Shown: positions 38,730 through 48,178 of the stretch, piece by piece
How positions within the stretch are numbered: the stretch's first letter is position 1
Layout of the letters: each line of letters starts with the position of its first letter
NCBI RefSeq assembly: GCF_038957035.1
Contig: NZ_CP152412.1
Span: 6,754,501-6,818,500, forward strand
DNA: 64,000 bases
Source of the DNA: Bradyrhizobium sp. B097
GTDB taxonomy: Bacteria; Pseudomonadota; Alphaproteobacteria; Rhizobiales; Xanthobacteraceae
Direction of reading: 5' to 3'
Notes under the pieces: model-generated
What the model saw: only the letters and a program-made list of their open reading frames with translations
Database searches by the model: none
What the model was told of the DNA's origin: nothing
Program-made: the position numbers and the translations under genes

Positions 38730-40016
38730 CTAGCTGGGATCCTGCGTCACCAAATCGAAGACTTGGTCCATCCGCATTGCTCGCAACTTGCGATAGTCAT
38801 CCTCCAGCTGTCTCAATTCGTTGCCCACGAGATACACGATTCCAGGTGTCGATGCTAAGTCGATCGTCGGAACCAGCTTTTGACCTATCGGAACGAATGC
38901 AATGGCATCCGCAAAGCTCGGGAGCTTACGGATTGCTTCGAGTCCCGGATAACCGGCAACAACACCGCCCGTGTCGGAAATCAGCGAGACGCACAGCGCA
39001 AGAGCCTGCCGCTTGTAAGCTCCGCGTCTCCTCATATACCCAGCGAAGCTTTTTGGATCTGCGTAGCGCCACGCCGTCAGCGTCATATGGTTGTGACCCA
39101 ACGCCATTGTTCGGGCCTTTGCCGACATGGTACCTTGAAGCCTCGCTCCGAAGTCCACCAGAACCGGCCCCCGATGATCGACAATGATCTCGGCATGAGC
39201 CGGTCCGTCGACGATCTGAAGCGCCTGCAACGCGCGCACCAAGTAGTCGGATAACTCGTGAACGATCGGCTCCATGCCCCCCAACAATCGCTCAAGTGAG
39301 CAGACCGGCGACGCCCCCTCAATGGGAATGGTGTCACAGGTCCAGACCTCCGTAACGAAGGCTTCCCGGTCGATCGAGACGGCATTTACAGTGTATTTCT
39401 GTCCGCTTATTTTTTCCTGCCCAAGTGCAAAACGATTCGACGCTCCGACGCGGTTCGTCTTTCCGACAATGGCGCCTACAGCTCTCTGAACGTCGACGTC
39501 AGTCGAGCAAAGGAACACATCCTCGGTATCTGTGCTGTTCAGAGGCTTGATCACGATTTCGTCGAAGCCCGCCTGATGCTTCCACTTTGCGATCTCTCCA
39601 GCGTTATCGGACACGACTTGTGCAATTGATCGCACGCCTGCAGAGGCCAGCGCGTCGGACAAACGCGCTTTGTCGCGCCGAGCGCCTGACAGAGCGGTCC
39701 GATTTGAAGCTAACCCGAGCCGCTCCGACAGGGAGTCGGCGAGCTGAACACCGGTCTCGCACCCTGCTATAACAAACTCCAGCTTCCTGCCACGGAGAGC
39801 CTCAAGGTGAAATTCAACGACCTCCTCATCAGTCATGCGCTCGCGCGGGCGAATGGTTTCGCCATACAGATCCGCACTGAAATGCGATTGAAAGATGGCT
39901 GGAATCTGCGCGGCAGACATCACGTGCACCGTTCCAATTCCATAACGCTTAAACTCGTCCGGCAAGTATCGGCCGGTGGAGTATGCATCCACGATTACAC
40001 AATTCCGTCCGTTCAT
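38730..40016 (-). CDS. ATP-grasp ligase of the rtx-like cluster
   Basis: 428 residues from the ATG at 40016 (MNGRNCVIVDAYSTGRYLPD); upstream codons belong to the overlapping transporter. The ATP-grasp core shows DKARLSDALASAG, DEIVIKPLNSTDTEDVFLCS, QEKISGQKYTVNAVSIDREA and GPAHAEIIVDHRGPVLVDFG. Such enzymes join a carboxylate to an amine through an acyl phosphate. It overlaps the transporter (ATGA) and follows the amidotransferase and the aminotransferase-desaturase chimera in one run. Membership of a rhizobitoxine-type pathway is inferred from context; the exact step is unknown. Confidence 0.8.
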   Translation of the reverse strand: MNGRNCVIVDAYSTGRYLPDEFKRYGIGTVHVMSAAQIPAIFQSHFSADLYGETIRPRERMTDEEVVEFHLEALRGRKLEFVIAGCETGVQLADSLSERLGLASNRTALSGARRDKARLSDALASAGVRSIAQVVSDNAGEIAKWKHQAGFDEIVIKPLNSTDTEDVFLCSTDVDVQRAVGAIVGKTNRVGASNRFALGQEKISGQKYTVNAVSIDREAFVTEVWTCDTIPIEGASPVCSLERLLGGMEPIVHELSDYLVRALQALQIVDGPAHAEIIVDHRGPVLVDFGARLQGTMSAKARTMALGHNHMTLTAWRYADPKSFAGYMRRRGAYKRQALALCVSLISDTGGVVAGYPGLEAIRKLPSFADAIAFVPIGQKLVPTIDLASTPGIVYLVGNELRQLEDDYRKLRAMRMDQVFDLVTQDPS

Positions 40017-41034
40017 GCGGATCTCCGATACTGCAGGTAGATATTGCCCACGGCGAGTGCCGTAATGAGAACATTTCCAACGAACGTATGTGACGAAGGC
40101 GCGATACGAGAATCGAAGAACTGGAACAGGAACGCGATGATCGGAGCCATGGACAGGACCATATTGACCGTGACGGGCTCTATGCAGCGAATGCCCTCCT
40201 GTATCAGGCGCAGCGGGACGATGATCGTCGATAGCCCGGTCGTTGCGATCGCAAACCAATGCTGTGAGATCTCACGCAAGACAGAGAAATGCTCGACGAG
40301 CCCGAGCAGCAAAAGGACTATTCCGTACAAGCGATGCGCAAGCACCTGTCGGCCGGAAAATCCACGCTCGAACGGCAATTTGATGAGTATATTTGTAAGG
40401 GCGAACGATAGGCCGGTCACGATTGCCAAGAAAAGACCAAAGGACGATCGAGCGATCGAGCCCCCCACTCCACGCCCGCGTTGCCGCGTGCCGAGATCCA
40501 AACCATGTAACTGCCCGTCGCTGCGATCAGAACGCTCACGACAACGACTGATCCTGGGGGATACCCCGCCTTCTGATCAGTGCGTTCAACCACTGTTGCG
40601 GCGGGTCCTAGCGCCACCATGAATGCGACAACGATCGCAGGTTCGACGTATTGCAGTCCGATGAACAGTCCGATCCAGCTTATCGCGATCACGAGATTGA
40701 GCGACACAATAATCAGGAGCGATGACTTCGTTACTCTTGCGTTACCTCCCTCCTGACCAGCCAGGAGATTGAATGTCAGACACACCGCAGCAAAGCACAG
40801 CAGGAGAGCAACGAATACATCTGCCTGCTGAAAATACGATGCCGCATAGACCTCACCTGCGGCACTCACAACGACATAAAGCGCCACAAAGAGAACTCCT
40901 AGAGCGAAGCGATTTGTCAATCGCCCGCCCTTGCTCTGCCCTTGGCGCGATGCCGGGCGCTCGCAAAACCGTGCATCAGTTCCGAGGGACTCTGTTTTCG
41001 ACCTGGGCGGGCCGCGTTTGGATTGAAATGTCAA
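40013..41034 (-). pseudogene. EamA/DMT-family transporter, frameshifted at a G6 tract
   Basis: The N-terminal half (RFALGVLFVALYVVVSAAGE, SLLIIVSLNLVIAISWIGLF, YVEPAIVVAFMVALGPAATV) and C-terminal half (SSFGLFLAIVTGLSFALTNI, VNMVLSMAPIIAFLFQFFDS, VGNVLITALAVGNIYLQYRR) of a ten-helix drug/metabolite transporter lie in different frames. They meet at six consecutive C on the plus strand (40461-40466). A one-base change would restore a single protein of about 300 residues. The start is probably the TTG at 40920 or one near 41034. In context it would export the cluster product. It may be a pseudogene, a phase switch or a base-call error. Confidence 0.75.
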
Positions 41035-41043
41035 AATCCGCCT

Positions 41044-41862
41044 CTAGTTTGTCTTTGATTGGCAGTAGGCGACACACGCCCCTCCGAATGCCGTGAACAG
41101 TTGCTTGCTGAGAAGATCGGTTGAGACGTGCCATTCGGGATGCCATTGCACACCGATTTGCAGCGTCGGCGCGCCAATGACCGAAACTGCTTCGATCAGA
41201 CCGTCAGGCGACCATGCCTCCCGCCTCAGCCCGGTGGCAAGCGCGTCTATGCCTTGATTGTGCAGGGAGTTCACTTGCGCTTCGATTGTCCGCGCGATCG
41301 GAAAGAGTGCACCATCGGGACATATTCTCACGCTGTGCGCGACATCGTACTGGCGATCTCTTGGACGATCTGGTTTCTCGGCATGCATCTGGCCACTTCC
41401 CAGGCTCCACTCCGTGAGCGATCGGCGAAGTGTGCCCCCGAAATACACGTTGAGCTCCTGAAGCCCACGGCAGATGGCCAAAATCGGCATTCCGAGCGCG
41501 ATGGCCCTACCAATGACGACCGCAGAGAGCCTGTCCCGTGGGCGGTCACGGATCCCACCCACAACGTCTTGCTGGTCTGTCCCTGTCCAGGACGCAGGCG
41601 CTCTCAAGGCCGCAGGATCGATATTCGGTTCGTCTCCAGTCAACACCAGGCCGTCCAGCCCCCGCATGATCGCCAGGCCAGCCTCAATCCTCGCATCTTC
41701 AGCGTCGATCGTCGGTAATATGACGCACGCAACCCCCGCGTGATGGCGAAGGGCCTCTACGTGCTTGCGCCGCACCCCGTCGCAGTGCACACCATCGACC
41801 AAAAGACGGTTCGACGTGACGCCGACCACGGCTTGAGCCTTGACTGGCCGTTGCAATGTCAC
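41044..41862 (-). CDS. Class I glutamine amidotransferase-like (gamma-glutamyl-GABA hydrolase, PuuD type)
   Basis: 272 residues. The nucleophile motif is PILAICRGLQELNVYFGGTL and the His-Glu part of the triad is GVQWHPEWHVST. DGLVLTGDEPNIDP near the N-terminus is the family block. PuuD-type enzymes remove gamma-glutamyl groups, so it may deprotect an intermediate made by the ATP-grasp ligase. It overlaps the upstream chimera by 4 bp. The frame is intact. Confidence 0.88.
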   Translation of the reverse strand: MTLQRPVKAQAVVGVTSNRLLVDGVHCDGVRRKHVEALRHHAGVACVILPTIDAEDARIEAGLAIMRGLDGLVLTGDEPNIDPAALRAPASWTGTDQQDVVGGIRDRPRDRLSAVVIGRAIALGMPILAICRGLQELNVYFGGTLRRSLTEWSLGSGQMHAEKPDRPRDRQYDVAHSVRICPDGALFPIARTIEAQVNSLHNQGIDALATGLRREAWSPDGLIEAVSVIGAPTLQIGVQWHPEWHVSTDLLSKQLFTAFGGACVAYCQSKTN

Positions 41863-43607
41863 GCCACTTGCCCTCTCGTATGGGCATCGGCCAAAGACTG
41901 CTCATACAGGCGTCGATTTCGCTCCTTCAACTGAGCGATAACGCTAGGTTGACCTTGAGGTCCCTTGACGAAGAGCCCTCCCCAGCTTGCGGCGACCTTT
42001 GCGTAATTCGGATCCTGCATCCGGATTTTCTGAGCTTTGCACAACAGCCAGAATGGAATACCTGGTTGCGACAGGTGATGCTCAAGGTGGTACTCATCCA
42101 GATTTTGCCCAAGGATGGCCCGCTCGAGCAAATTCCCTTTCCGATTCCTGGTTAGATAGACGTTCTTCGTCTCGGTCTCGCACATTGGTGAGTGCTCGGC
42201 GCGCTCGACAAACCAACAAAGAAGCTGAAGCGTTGTGAGATAGGGCACGATCCAAAACAGGATGACGATGTGGAGCAGCCCAAGAGCATATGATCCGGCC
42301 AGTATGCCGAACCAGAAGAGATAGAAGCCATGCTTGTCGACAAGTATGTTTGACCGGCTCTGGTTCTCGGCATCCGTTATCGAGAACCGATTGGTCCAAG
42401 GATACTTCAGGTACGCCATTGTCGCGCCGCCAAATATCGGCTTCCAGACTGGAGGTGACATCTCTACGCGAGGCCCGCATGTCGTCTGGGTTGACATCGG
42501 TCCCGCTGACGAAGCCTGACCGGACCGGAAATATGACCGAAAGGCGGACCCCAACTGCTCGATCCAACTGGATGGGATTTCGCCAATGCAACCGACCCGA
42601 AAACTCCGCGTCGCAAGGTGCAGCTTCGAGTAGAGGTAAAGGTTGTGGGCCGCCAAGTGACGATATAGCCCATCGAACCCTGCCTGATTCGCGATTCCGG
42701 ATGGCGCACCGAACGCGACACAGACTGGCGAATGCAAGTCCGCGGGCAGCAGAGGAGACACCACTCCTTCGAGCTCTTTGATGAGATCGTCCCTGACTTT
42801 CTCATACCTGTGGCGCCTGGCATCAATGCCTTCACCGTTCAAAATCTCCAACGCCTTTGTAGCTGCCTGGACGATGTGGGTGGGCGGGGTCGACCGCCAC
42901 TCGCCTGTACGCTCGAGCGAGAGCCATTGATCTCTCACGTCGAGCACAAATGACCTTGGTTCTTGAACCGCATTCTCGAGCAGCTTGCGAGACGCACCGA
43001 CAAAAGCGACGCCCGGCGGCCCTTCCACGCACTTGTTGCTCGACGTGACCAGGACGTCCGCTCCACCCCGGCTCAAGTCAATATCAATGGTGCCAAAAGA
43101 ACTCATCGTATCGACGATAGTCTTGATGCCACGTCGCCTCGCATCCTGTACGATCGGGTCGAGCGGATTGACGATTCCGGTTGTGGTCTCGCAATGCACA
43201 AAGCATAGATGCGTAACGTCGGGATTTCGGCTCGGATGCTCGGCAACTTCCTGAGGGTCCAAGGGCTCGGTGGCTCGCTTGACAAGGTTCAGTGCCTCGA
43301 CGCCCCACAGCCGCAGAATTGTAAGAATGCGTTCGCCATAGATGCCGTTGATGCAAACGAGTGGCTTGTCGGCCTGGGACACAAATGAAGACAGAGCGGC
43401 TTCCATTGCAAAGGAGCCGCCTCCCTGAATAGGGACCACCGAGTAGTCCTCAGCATTTCCCGGCAGATTGAGCATCAACCGCCTCATGCGGGCGGTCACC
43501 TCCTTGAGCTCGCAATCGCGCGACGCAAGGTCACGCTGCATCTGGCTCTTAACCGCTGCCGACAGCGACAATGGAACAAGCGTCAGCAGAGAGCGCTGTG
43601 TTGTCAC
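41859..43607 (-). CDS. Chimeric ORF: class V aminotransferase (RtxA N-domain-like) joined to a desaturase C-terminal half (RtxC-like)
   Basis: 582 residues from the GTG at 43607, with AAGGGG 7 bases upstream. Residues 1-370 are a PLP class V aminotransferase (VPIQGGGSFAMEAALSSFVS, LCFVHCETTTGIVNPLDPIV, VLVTSSNKCVEGPPGVAFVG with the PLP Lys). Residues from about 385 are membrane-desaturase sequence: two helices (FYLFWFGILAGSYALGLLHI, VILFWIVPYLTTLQLLCWFV), ERAEHSP and the third His box NLDEYHLEHHLSQPG. The first two His boxes are missing. In B. elkanii, RtxA is an aminotransferase fused to a sulfhydrylase domain and RtxC is the dihydrorhizobitoxine desaturase. An in-frame deletion between them would give exactly this product, so the desaturase should be dead. 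Confidence 0.75.
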   Translation of the reverse strand: MTTQRSLLTLVPLSLSAAVKSQMQRDLASRDCELKEVTARMRRLMLNLPGNAEDYSVVPIQGGGSFAMEAALSSFVSQADKPLVCINGIYGERILTILRLWGVEALNLVKRATEPLDPQEVAEHPSRNPDVTHLCFVHCETTTGIVNPLDPIVQDARRRGIKTIVDTMSSFGTIDIDLSRGGADVLVTSSNKCVEGPPGVAFVGASRKLLENAVQEPRSFVLDVRDQWLSLERTGEWRSTPPTHIVQAATKALEILNGEGIDARRHRYEKVRDDLIKELEGVVSPLLPADLHSPVCVAFGAPSGIANQAGFDGLYRHLAAHNLYLYSKLHLATRSFRVGCIGEIPSSWIEQLGSAFRSYFRSGQASSAGPMSTQTTCGPRVEMSPPVWKPIFGGATMAYLKYPWTNRFSITDAENQSRSNILVDKHGFYLFWFGILAGSYALGLLHIVILFWIVPYLTTLQLLCWFVERAEHSPMCETETKNVYLTRNRKGNLLERAILGQNLDEYHLEHHLSQPGIPFWLLCKAQKIRMQDPNYAKVAASWGGLFVKGPQGQPSVIAQLKERNRRLYEQSLADAHTRGQVA

Positions 43608-44633
43608 ACAATTCCCCTTAAGTTGTGTTCTTCAACGGATCTGGAGCATGGTGGCGCGGCCGAGGAGCCCCTATGACGAGCGCCGACGTCCTCGGTTCAA
43701 CGGGCTTGAGAGAAACGCCACAGTCCCGGACGCGCTCGCGTGTCGGCGCACTGAAAAACCGACGACGACATCCGTATCTGGCCACAGATGGAGCGTGATG
43801 TTCGCAAGGCCGCTCACCGATATCATTTGTCTCTCCTGGGAATTCGCGTTGCGACCGCGTCCTCGTACGCAGTCGGTGCGACGCGCCACTCTCAGCCAGC
43901 CATCACGCATGCGCCGATTTGAGCGCAGTCGCCATCTTGCGTCGCAAACCGGGCAGGTCGGCCGATCGGCTTACGTGCGAGTTGTGCCACTCAGGCGAAC
44001 GTTGAAGTTCTGACAAAGCTACACGTCGCGCCATCGCGCGCGGACACAGCTGTGCGCATGGCGCACTTCATAGGTGTCGCAGGTAACGGGACTCATCCTG
44101 CGTGAGCTTGAGACTTCAGACATTCGGACACTGTCGCTTTTTGGAGAATTTGACGCCGCCTATTTCGAGATCGTACAACTTGACGTTAGGTGCGTTTCAA
44201 CCCTCTCCGAGATTTTTCGCGTGAGTTTTTCCTGACGCGCGCCTCCGCCAGGAGCGACAAGCCGAAGTCCGGCGGCTAAAGCGTGGTGATCGGCAGCAAG
44301 CTCGCTGAGAATTTTCGTATCTCAACGTTAGGATCTGGGACATTCTTGCTGCGGGATGCACGCAGGCCGGTGAGGTTGGCCTGCCCCTCTCGCTTCACGC
44401 GCGATCCTTGCCAAACCTTCCAACCGGGATACCGAGTTTCTTCACCTCGTCGGCGCGATTTTCCTGGATACCGAAGCCTAGGAAGAGCATGCCCCCGATC
44501 GGCAGGCCGGCAGCATGGCTACAGCGCAGCAAGATGGTTTGCGCAATGCGCCGCAGCGATTGGCATCTTCGGAGCTGCGGATCGGAACGAGAGCGCGGTC
44601 TCGATACCCTCGCCCGCCGTATTGCCGGCTCGA
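43608..44633. other. Long stretch without a supportable gene
   Basis: About 1 kb upstream of the chimeric ORF. It probably contains that transcription unit's promoter, but I recognised neither a nod box nor a -24/-12 element. Open frames on both strands look like shadows. Codons around 44400-44540 (minus, GGMLFLGFGIQENRADEVKK) appear coding but unassignable. Confidence 0.4.
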
Positions 44634-44860
44634 AGCCGGCGGGATCCAGCCATGTGCGATACGCGCCAGTGATGCGCCCCTCTATATCCACTACACGGGC
44701 GATCAATACCGGCCAGATCTGGCTGGGCGCGTTATCGCGTGGACGGTAGTAGCAGCGGGGACGGACGCGGTGCGCCTTCTCGCAAGACAGCGATGCCGCG
44801 ATTGCACAAATAGTGTGCAGCGAGTGTCCCGCAAATCGGCAGCGACATCGCAAAGCGCCT
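44634..44860 (-). pseudogene. Relic of a toprim (DUF7146-type) mobile-element protein
   Basis: A frame with HYLCNRGIAVLREGA shifts into HRVRPRCYYRPRDNAPSQIW, PVLIARVVDIEGRITGAYRT and WLDPAGF. This matches the N-terminal region of DUF7146/toprim proteins found on phages and integrative elements. Flanking domains are absent. It is another trace of a former mobile element. Confidence 0.5.
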
Positions 44861-45068
44861 CTGAGTCCGGCTTCGTTGAGCCCGGCCCGATCTGTCGCTG
44901 GTCGGCATTGCGCACCACTACCGGCATGCGACCAGGCCGGAGGAATGAGGGACACCCCTCATTGTGCGCGAGAGATCGAAGCCGGATGGCGGAGACGCCG
45001 AGCGGCTCGGTTTCACGAGAGATCGGAGTGGCGCTAGCCGCGCATGCAGTAAACGCGCTAGCGAGAAC

Positions 45069-45266
45069 TTAAACTACCGGAAGTTGGACTTCCTCTCTGG
45101 CCTTTGTCATAGCGTCGTAGACTCTGACCTGGAGCATGGGGCGCCGCTTCTTGAGTTCCTCCGCTCCTGCCCAAGCTCCATCTCTGGTCGCAAATTCGGT
45201 TTTGAATTGACCGTCGACTTCGAGCACGTAGCCAGAGGCGGGCAATCGACGAGTGGGGGCGACCAT
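45069..45266 (-). CDS. Small conserved hypothetical protein
   Basis: 65 residues (MVAPTRRLPASGYVLEVDGQ, FKTEFATRDGAWAGAEELKK, RPMLQVRVYDAMTKAREEV). The compact beta-alpha-beta pattern with GYVLEVDGQ and LQVRVYDA looks coding and resembles small proteins of Bradyrhizobium symbiotic regions. The function is unknown. It is separated from cysNC by about 130 bp. Confidence 0.55.
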   Translation of the reverse strand: MVAPTRRLPASGYVLEVDGQFKTEFATRDGAWAGAEELKKRRPMLQVRVYDAMTKAREEVQLPVV

Positions 45267-45395
45267 CTTGTTCCCTTGGAGCGATGATTCCGATTGATGC
45301 CCCTGCTTAACCCGAGTCGCCTTGGTCGGGCCAGCAGGCTGGAGGGTCTCTCCTGCAAATCGATGCCGCGACGCGAAGTGACAGGTTCGATGCTC

Positions 45396-47279
45396 CTAAC
45401 CGTCAAGGATTGCGCGCCCCATCAAGACATCGATCACGGCTTCCGCCAATCGCTCAGGCGTCTGCTCCATGGTCCTGAGATGAATTTCGGGTCTTATCGG
45501 TGCTTCGTAGGACGCATCGATGCCGGTGAAGTTCTTGATCTGACCGGACTTCACCTTTGAATAGAGACCCTTTGGATCGCGCCGCGCGCATTCTTCGATC
45601 GGCGTGTCGACAAAGACTTCAATGAACTCCTCCTTGCCAACGATGCCGCGCACCATGTCTCGTTCGGCCTCATACGGCGAGATGAATGAGCAGATCACGA
45701 TCAAGCCGCCGTCCGCCATCAACTTGGCAACTTCCCCGACGCGCCGAATGTTTTCCGCGCGGTCGGCCTCGGAGAAGCCGAGGTCCGCGTTTAACCCGTG
45801 CCGGAGGTTGTCTCCATCCAGCAGCATGGCATGCCGTGACATTGCAAACAGCTTTTGATCGACGATGTTGGCAATCGTCGACTTTCCCGCGCCGGACAGG
45901 CCGGTGAACCAGATGATGCAAGGCTTCTGGCTCTTGAGGGCGGCCCGCTCCTTCCTTCCCACCGCAACGGGTTGCCAAGCGATGTTGGCAGCCCGCCGTA
46001 GTGGACATGCGATCATGCCGGCCGCAACCGTACCGTTGGTATAACGGTCGATGACGATAAAAGATCCGGTCTTGCGATTGACCTCGTAAGGATCGAACGC
46101 CGCGGGCAGCGCGGTTGAGACATTGCAGAAGCCGATCTCGTTGAGGCTAAGCGTCCTGGCCGTCAGATGCTTACGTGTGTTGACGTCGATCCGATGTTTG
46201 ATTGCAGTAATGCTGCCGGCTGTGGTCTGCGACCCAATGCGCAGAATGTAATTGCGTCCGACAACGAGCGGATCGTCATCCATCCAGATCAGATGAGCGG
46301 CGAACTGGTTGGCGAGCTCCGGCCGCTCGGTCGGACGTGCCAGGAGATCGCCACGGCCGATATCGATCTCGTCTTCAAGAGTAATCGTGATGGCATCACC
46401 GGCCTCAGCACAGGGTAGATCGCCGCCCTGAGTCACGATCCGCCTGATGCGCGCGGTCCGTCCAGACGCTGCGACAACGATGTCGTCTCCCGCCGAGATG
46501 CTCCCCGAAACCACGGACCCGGCATAACCGCGGAAATCCAGGTTCGGCCGGTTCACCCACTGGACCGGAAAGCGGAACGCCTGGCTCGCACTGTCGGACC
46601 GGATATCAATACTCTCCAGGTGGCCGAGCAGGCAGGGACCATCATACCACTGAGTGTTGCCGGAACAATTGACGACATTGTCGCCATGTCGGGCAGAGAT
46701 CGGGATCGGAACGATCGAGGCGAAGCCGAGACCGGCAGCAAAGGCCACATAGTCAGCGAAGATTCGATCAAAGATCTCTTTGTTATACTTGACGAGGTCG
46801 ATCTTGTTCACTGCCAGGACGAGGTGGCGAATACCAAGTAGCGAACAGATGAACGAGTGGCGCTTGGTTTGGACCAGCACGCCCTTGCGGGCGTCGATCA
46901 GGATGATGGCAAGCTGGGCGTTCGAAGCGCCGGTTGCCATGTTGCGGGTGTACTGCTCGTGGCCGGGCGTATCGGCCACCATGAACGAGCGCCGTTCCGT
47001 CGCAAAGAAGCGGTAGGCCACATCGATCGTGATGCCTTGCTCCCGTTCGGCTTCAAGCCCGTCGACGAGCAGCGCGAAATCGATCTCACGACCGGTGGTA
47101 CCGTGCTTGGCACTGTCGCGTTCCAGCGCCGTAAGCTGATCCTTGTAAATCATCTTGCTGTCGTGCAGCAGCCGGCCGATCAGCGTCGATTTCCCGTCGT
47201 CCACCGAACCGCATGTGATGAATCGCAGCTGATCTTTTGGCTTGGCCTGGACAGATTCCGTTGTCGGCTTGGAAGGCAT
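45396..47279 (-). CDS. cysN: Sulfate adenylyltransferase GTPase subunit fused to APS kinase (CysNC/NodQ)
   Basis: 627 residues from the ATG at 47279, which overlaps the cysD stop (TGATG). The N-terminal EF-Tu-like GTPase has GSVDDGKSTLIGRLLHDSK, DTPGHEQYTRNMATGASNAQ and VNKIDLV. Beta-barrel domains follow. The C-terminal APS kinase starts near residue 440 (IIWFTGLSGAGKSTIANIVD, FVDTPIEECARRDPKGLYSK). With CysD it makes APS and then PAPS. This fused form is used both for cysteine assimilation and, as NodQ, for sulfation of Nod factors. No cysH lies nearby, which leaves the nodulation role open. Confidence 0.93.
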   Translation of the reverse strand: MPSKPTTESVQAKPKDQLRFITCGSVDDGKSTLIGRLLHDSKMIYKDQLTALERDSAKHGTTGREIDFALLVDGLEAEREQGITIDVAYRFFATERRSFMVADTPGHEQYTRNMATGASNAQLAIILIDARKGVLVQTKRHSFICSLLGIRHLVLAVNKIDLVKYNKEIFDRIFADYVAFAAGLGFASIVPIPISARHGDNVVNCSGNTQWYDGPCLLGHLESIDIRSDSASQAFRFPVQWVNRPNLDFRGYAGSVVSGSISAGDDIVVAASGRTARIRRIVTQGGDLPCAEAGDAITITLEDEIDIGRGDLLARPTERPELANQFAAHLIWMDDDPLVVGRNYILRIGSQTTAGSITAIKHRIDVNTRKHLTARTLSLNEIGFCNVSTALPAAFDPYEVNRKTGSFIVIDRYTNGTVAAGMIACPLRRAANIAWQPVAVGRKERAALKSQKPCIIWFTGLSGAGKSTIANIVDQKLFAMSRHAMLLDGDNLRHGLNADLGFSEADRAENIRRVGEVAKLMADGGLIVICSFISPYEAERDMVRGIVGKEEFIEVFVDTPIEECARRDPKGLYSKVKSGQIKNFTGIDASYEAPIRPEIHLRTMEQTPERLAEAVIDVLMGRAILDG

Positions 47280-48178
47280 CAAAAGTAGCCTTCCCGCTTC
47301 TTCTTCTCCATGGAAGCGGCTTCATCGCTATCAATCAAACGCCCCTGGCGCTCAGACACCGTCGCGGTCTGCATTTCTGCGACGATGTCTTCGATCGTCG
47401 TCGCAGCGGACTCAATAGCCCCGCTCAAAGGATAACATCCCAACGTGCGGAAACGGATCATCCGCATGTCCGGCGTCTCGCCGGAGTTGAGCCGCAATCG
47501 CATGTCGTCGATCATGATCGTCGCGCCATTTCGACGCACTATCGGTCTTTGCTTTGCGAAGTAGAGCGGGACGACCGGGATCTTCTCGAGCATGATGTAT
47601 TCCCACACGTCGAGCTCAGTCCAGTTCGACATTGCAAACACGCGCATGGTTTCACCCTGGCGGATCCGCGTGTTGAACAGGTTCCAGAGCTCCGGCCGCT
47701 GGTTACGGGGGTCCCATGCGTGCCCGGCCGAACGGAAGGAGAGTATCCGTTCTTTTGCGCGGCTCTTTTCCTCATCACGTCGGGCTCCGCCAAAGGCGGC
47801 ATCAAATTCGTAGAGGTCGAGCGCCTGCTTCAGGGCGTCGGTCTTCATCACCTGGGTATGAAGCGCAGAGCCTGAGTCGATCGGGTTGATCCCGCGCTCG
47901 ATGCCCTCCTTGTTTACATGGACGATCAGGTCGAGGCCGAGCCGCTTGGCCGTCGCGTCCCGGAAGCTGATCATCTCGCGAAACTTCCAGGTCGTGTCGA
48001 CGTGAAGCAGGGGAAACGGCAACTTTGCGGGATAGAAGGCCTTGATCGCAATGTGCAGCATCACGCTCGAGTCTTTTCCGATCGAGTAGAGCATGACCGG
48101 CCTTTTGAACTCGGCGATCACATCACGCATGATTTCAATCGATTCAGCTTCGAGACGGCGCAGATGTTTTGGCAACAT
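47279..48178 (-). CDS. cysD: Sulfate adenylyltransferase subunit 2 (CysD/NodP)
   Basis: 299 residues from the ATG at 48178 ([20 protein letters not shown]); a TTG at 48196 is an upstream alternative. The PP-loop motif is [40 protein letters not shown] and the C-terminal [17 protein letters not shown] are canonical. It transfers the adenylyl group of ATP to sulfate with the CysN GTPase. Translation is coupled to cysNC. Confidence 0.95.
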   Translation of the reverse strand: MLPKHLRRLEAESIEIMRDVIAEFKRPVMLYSIGKDSSVMLHIAIKAFYPAKLPFPLLHVDTTWKFREMISFRDATAKRLGLDLIVHVNKEGIERGINPIDSGSALHTQVMKTDALKQALDLYEFDAAFGGARRDEEKSRAKERILSFRSAGHAWDPRNQRPELWNLFNTRIRQGETMRVFAMSNWTELDVWEYIMLEKIPVVPLYFAKQRPIVRRNGATIMIDDMRLRLNSGETPDMRMIRFRTLGCYPLSGAIESAATTIEDIVAEMQTATVSERQGRLIDSDEAASMEKKKREGYF

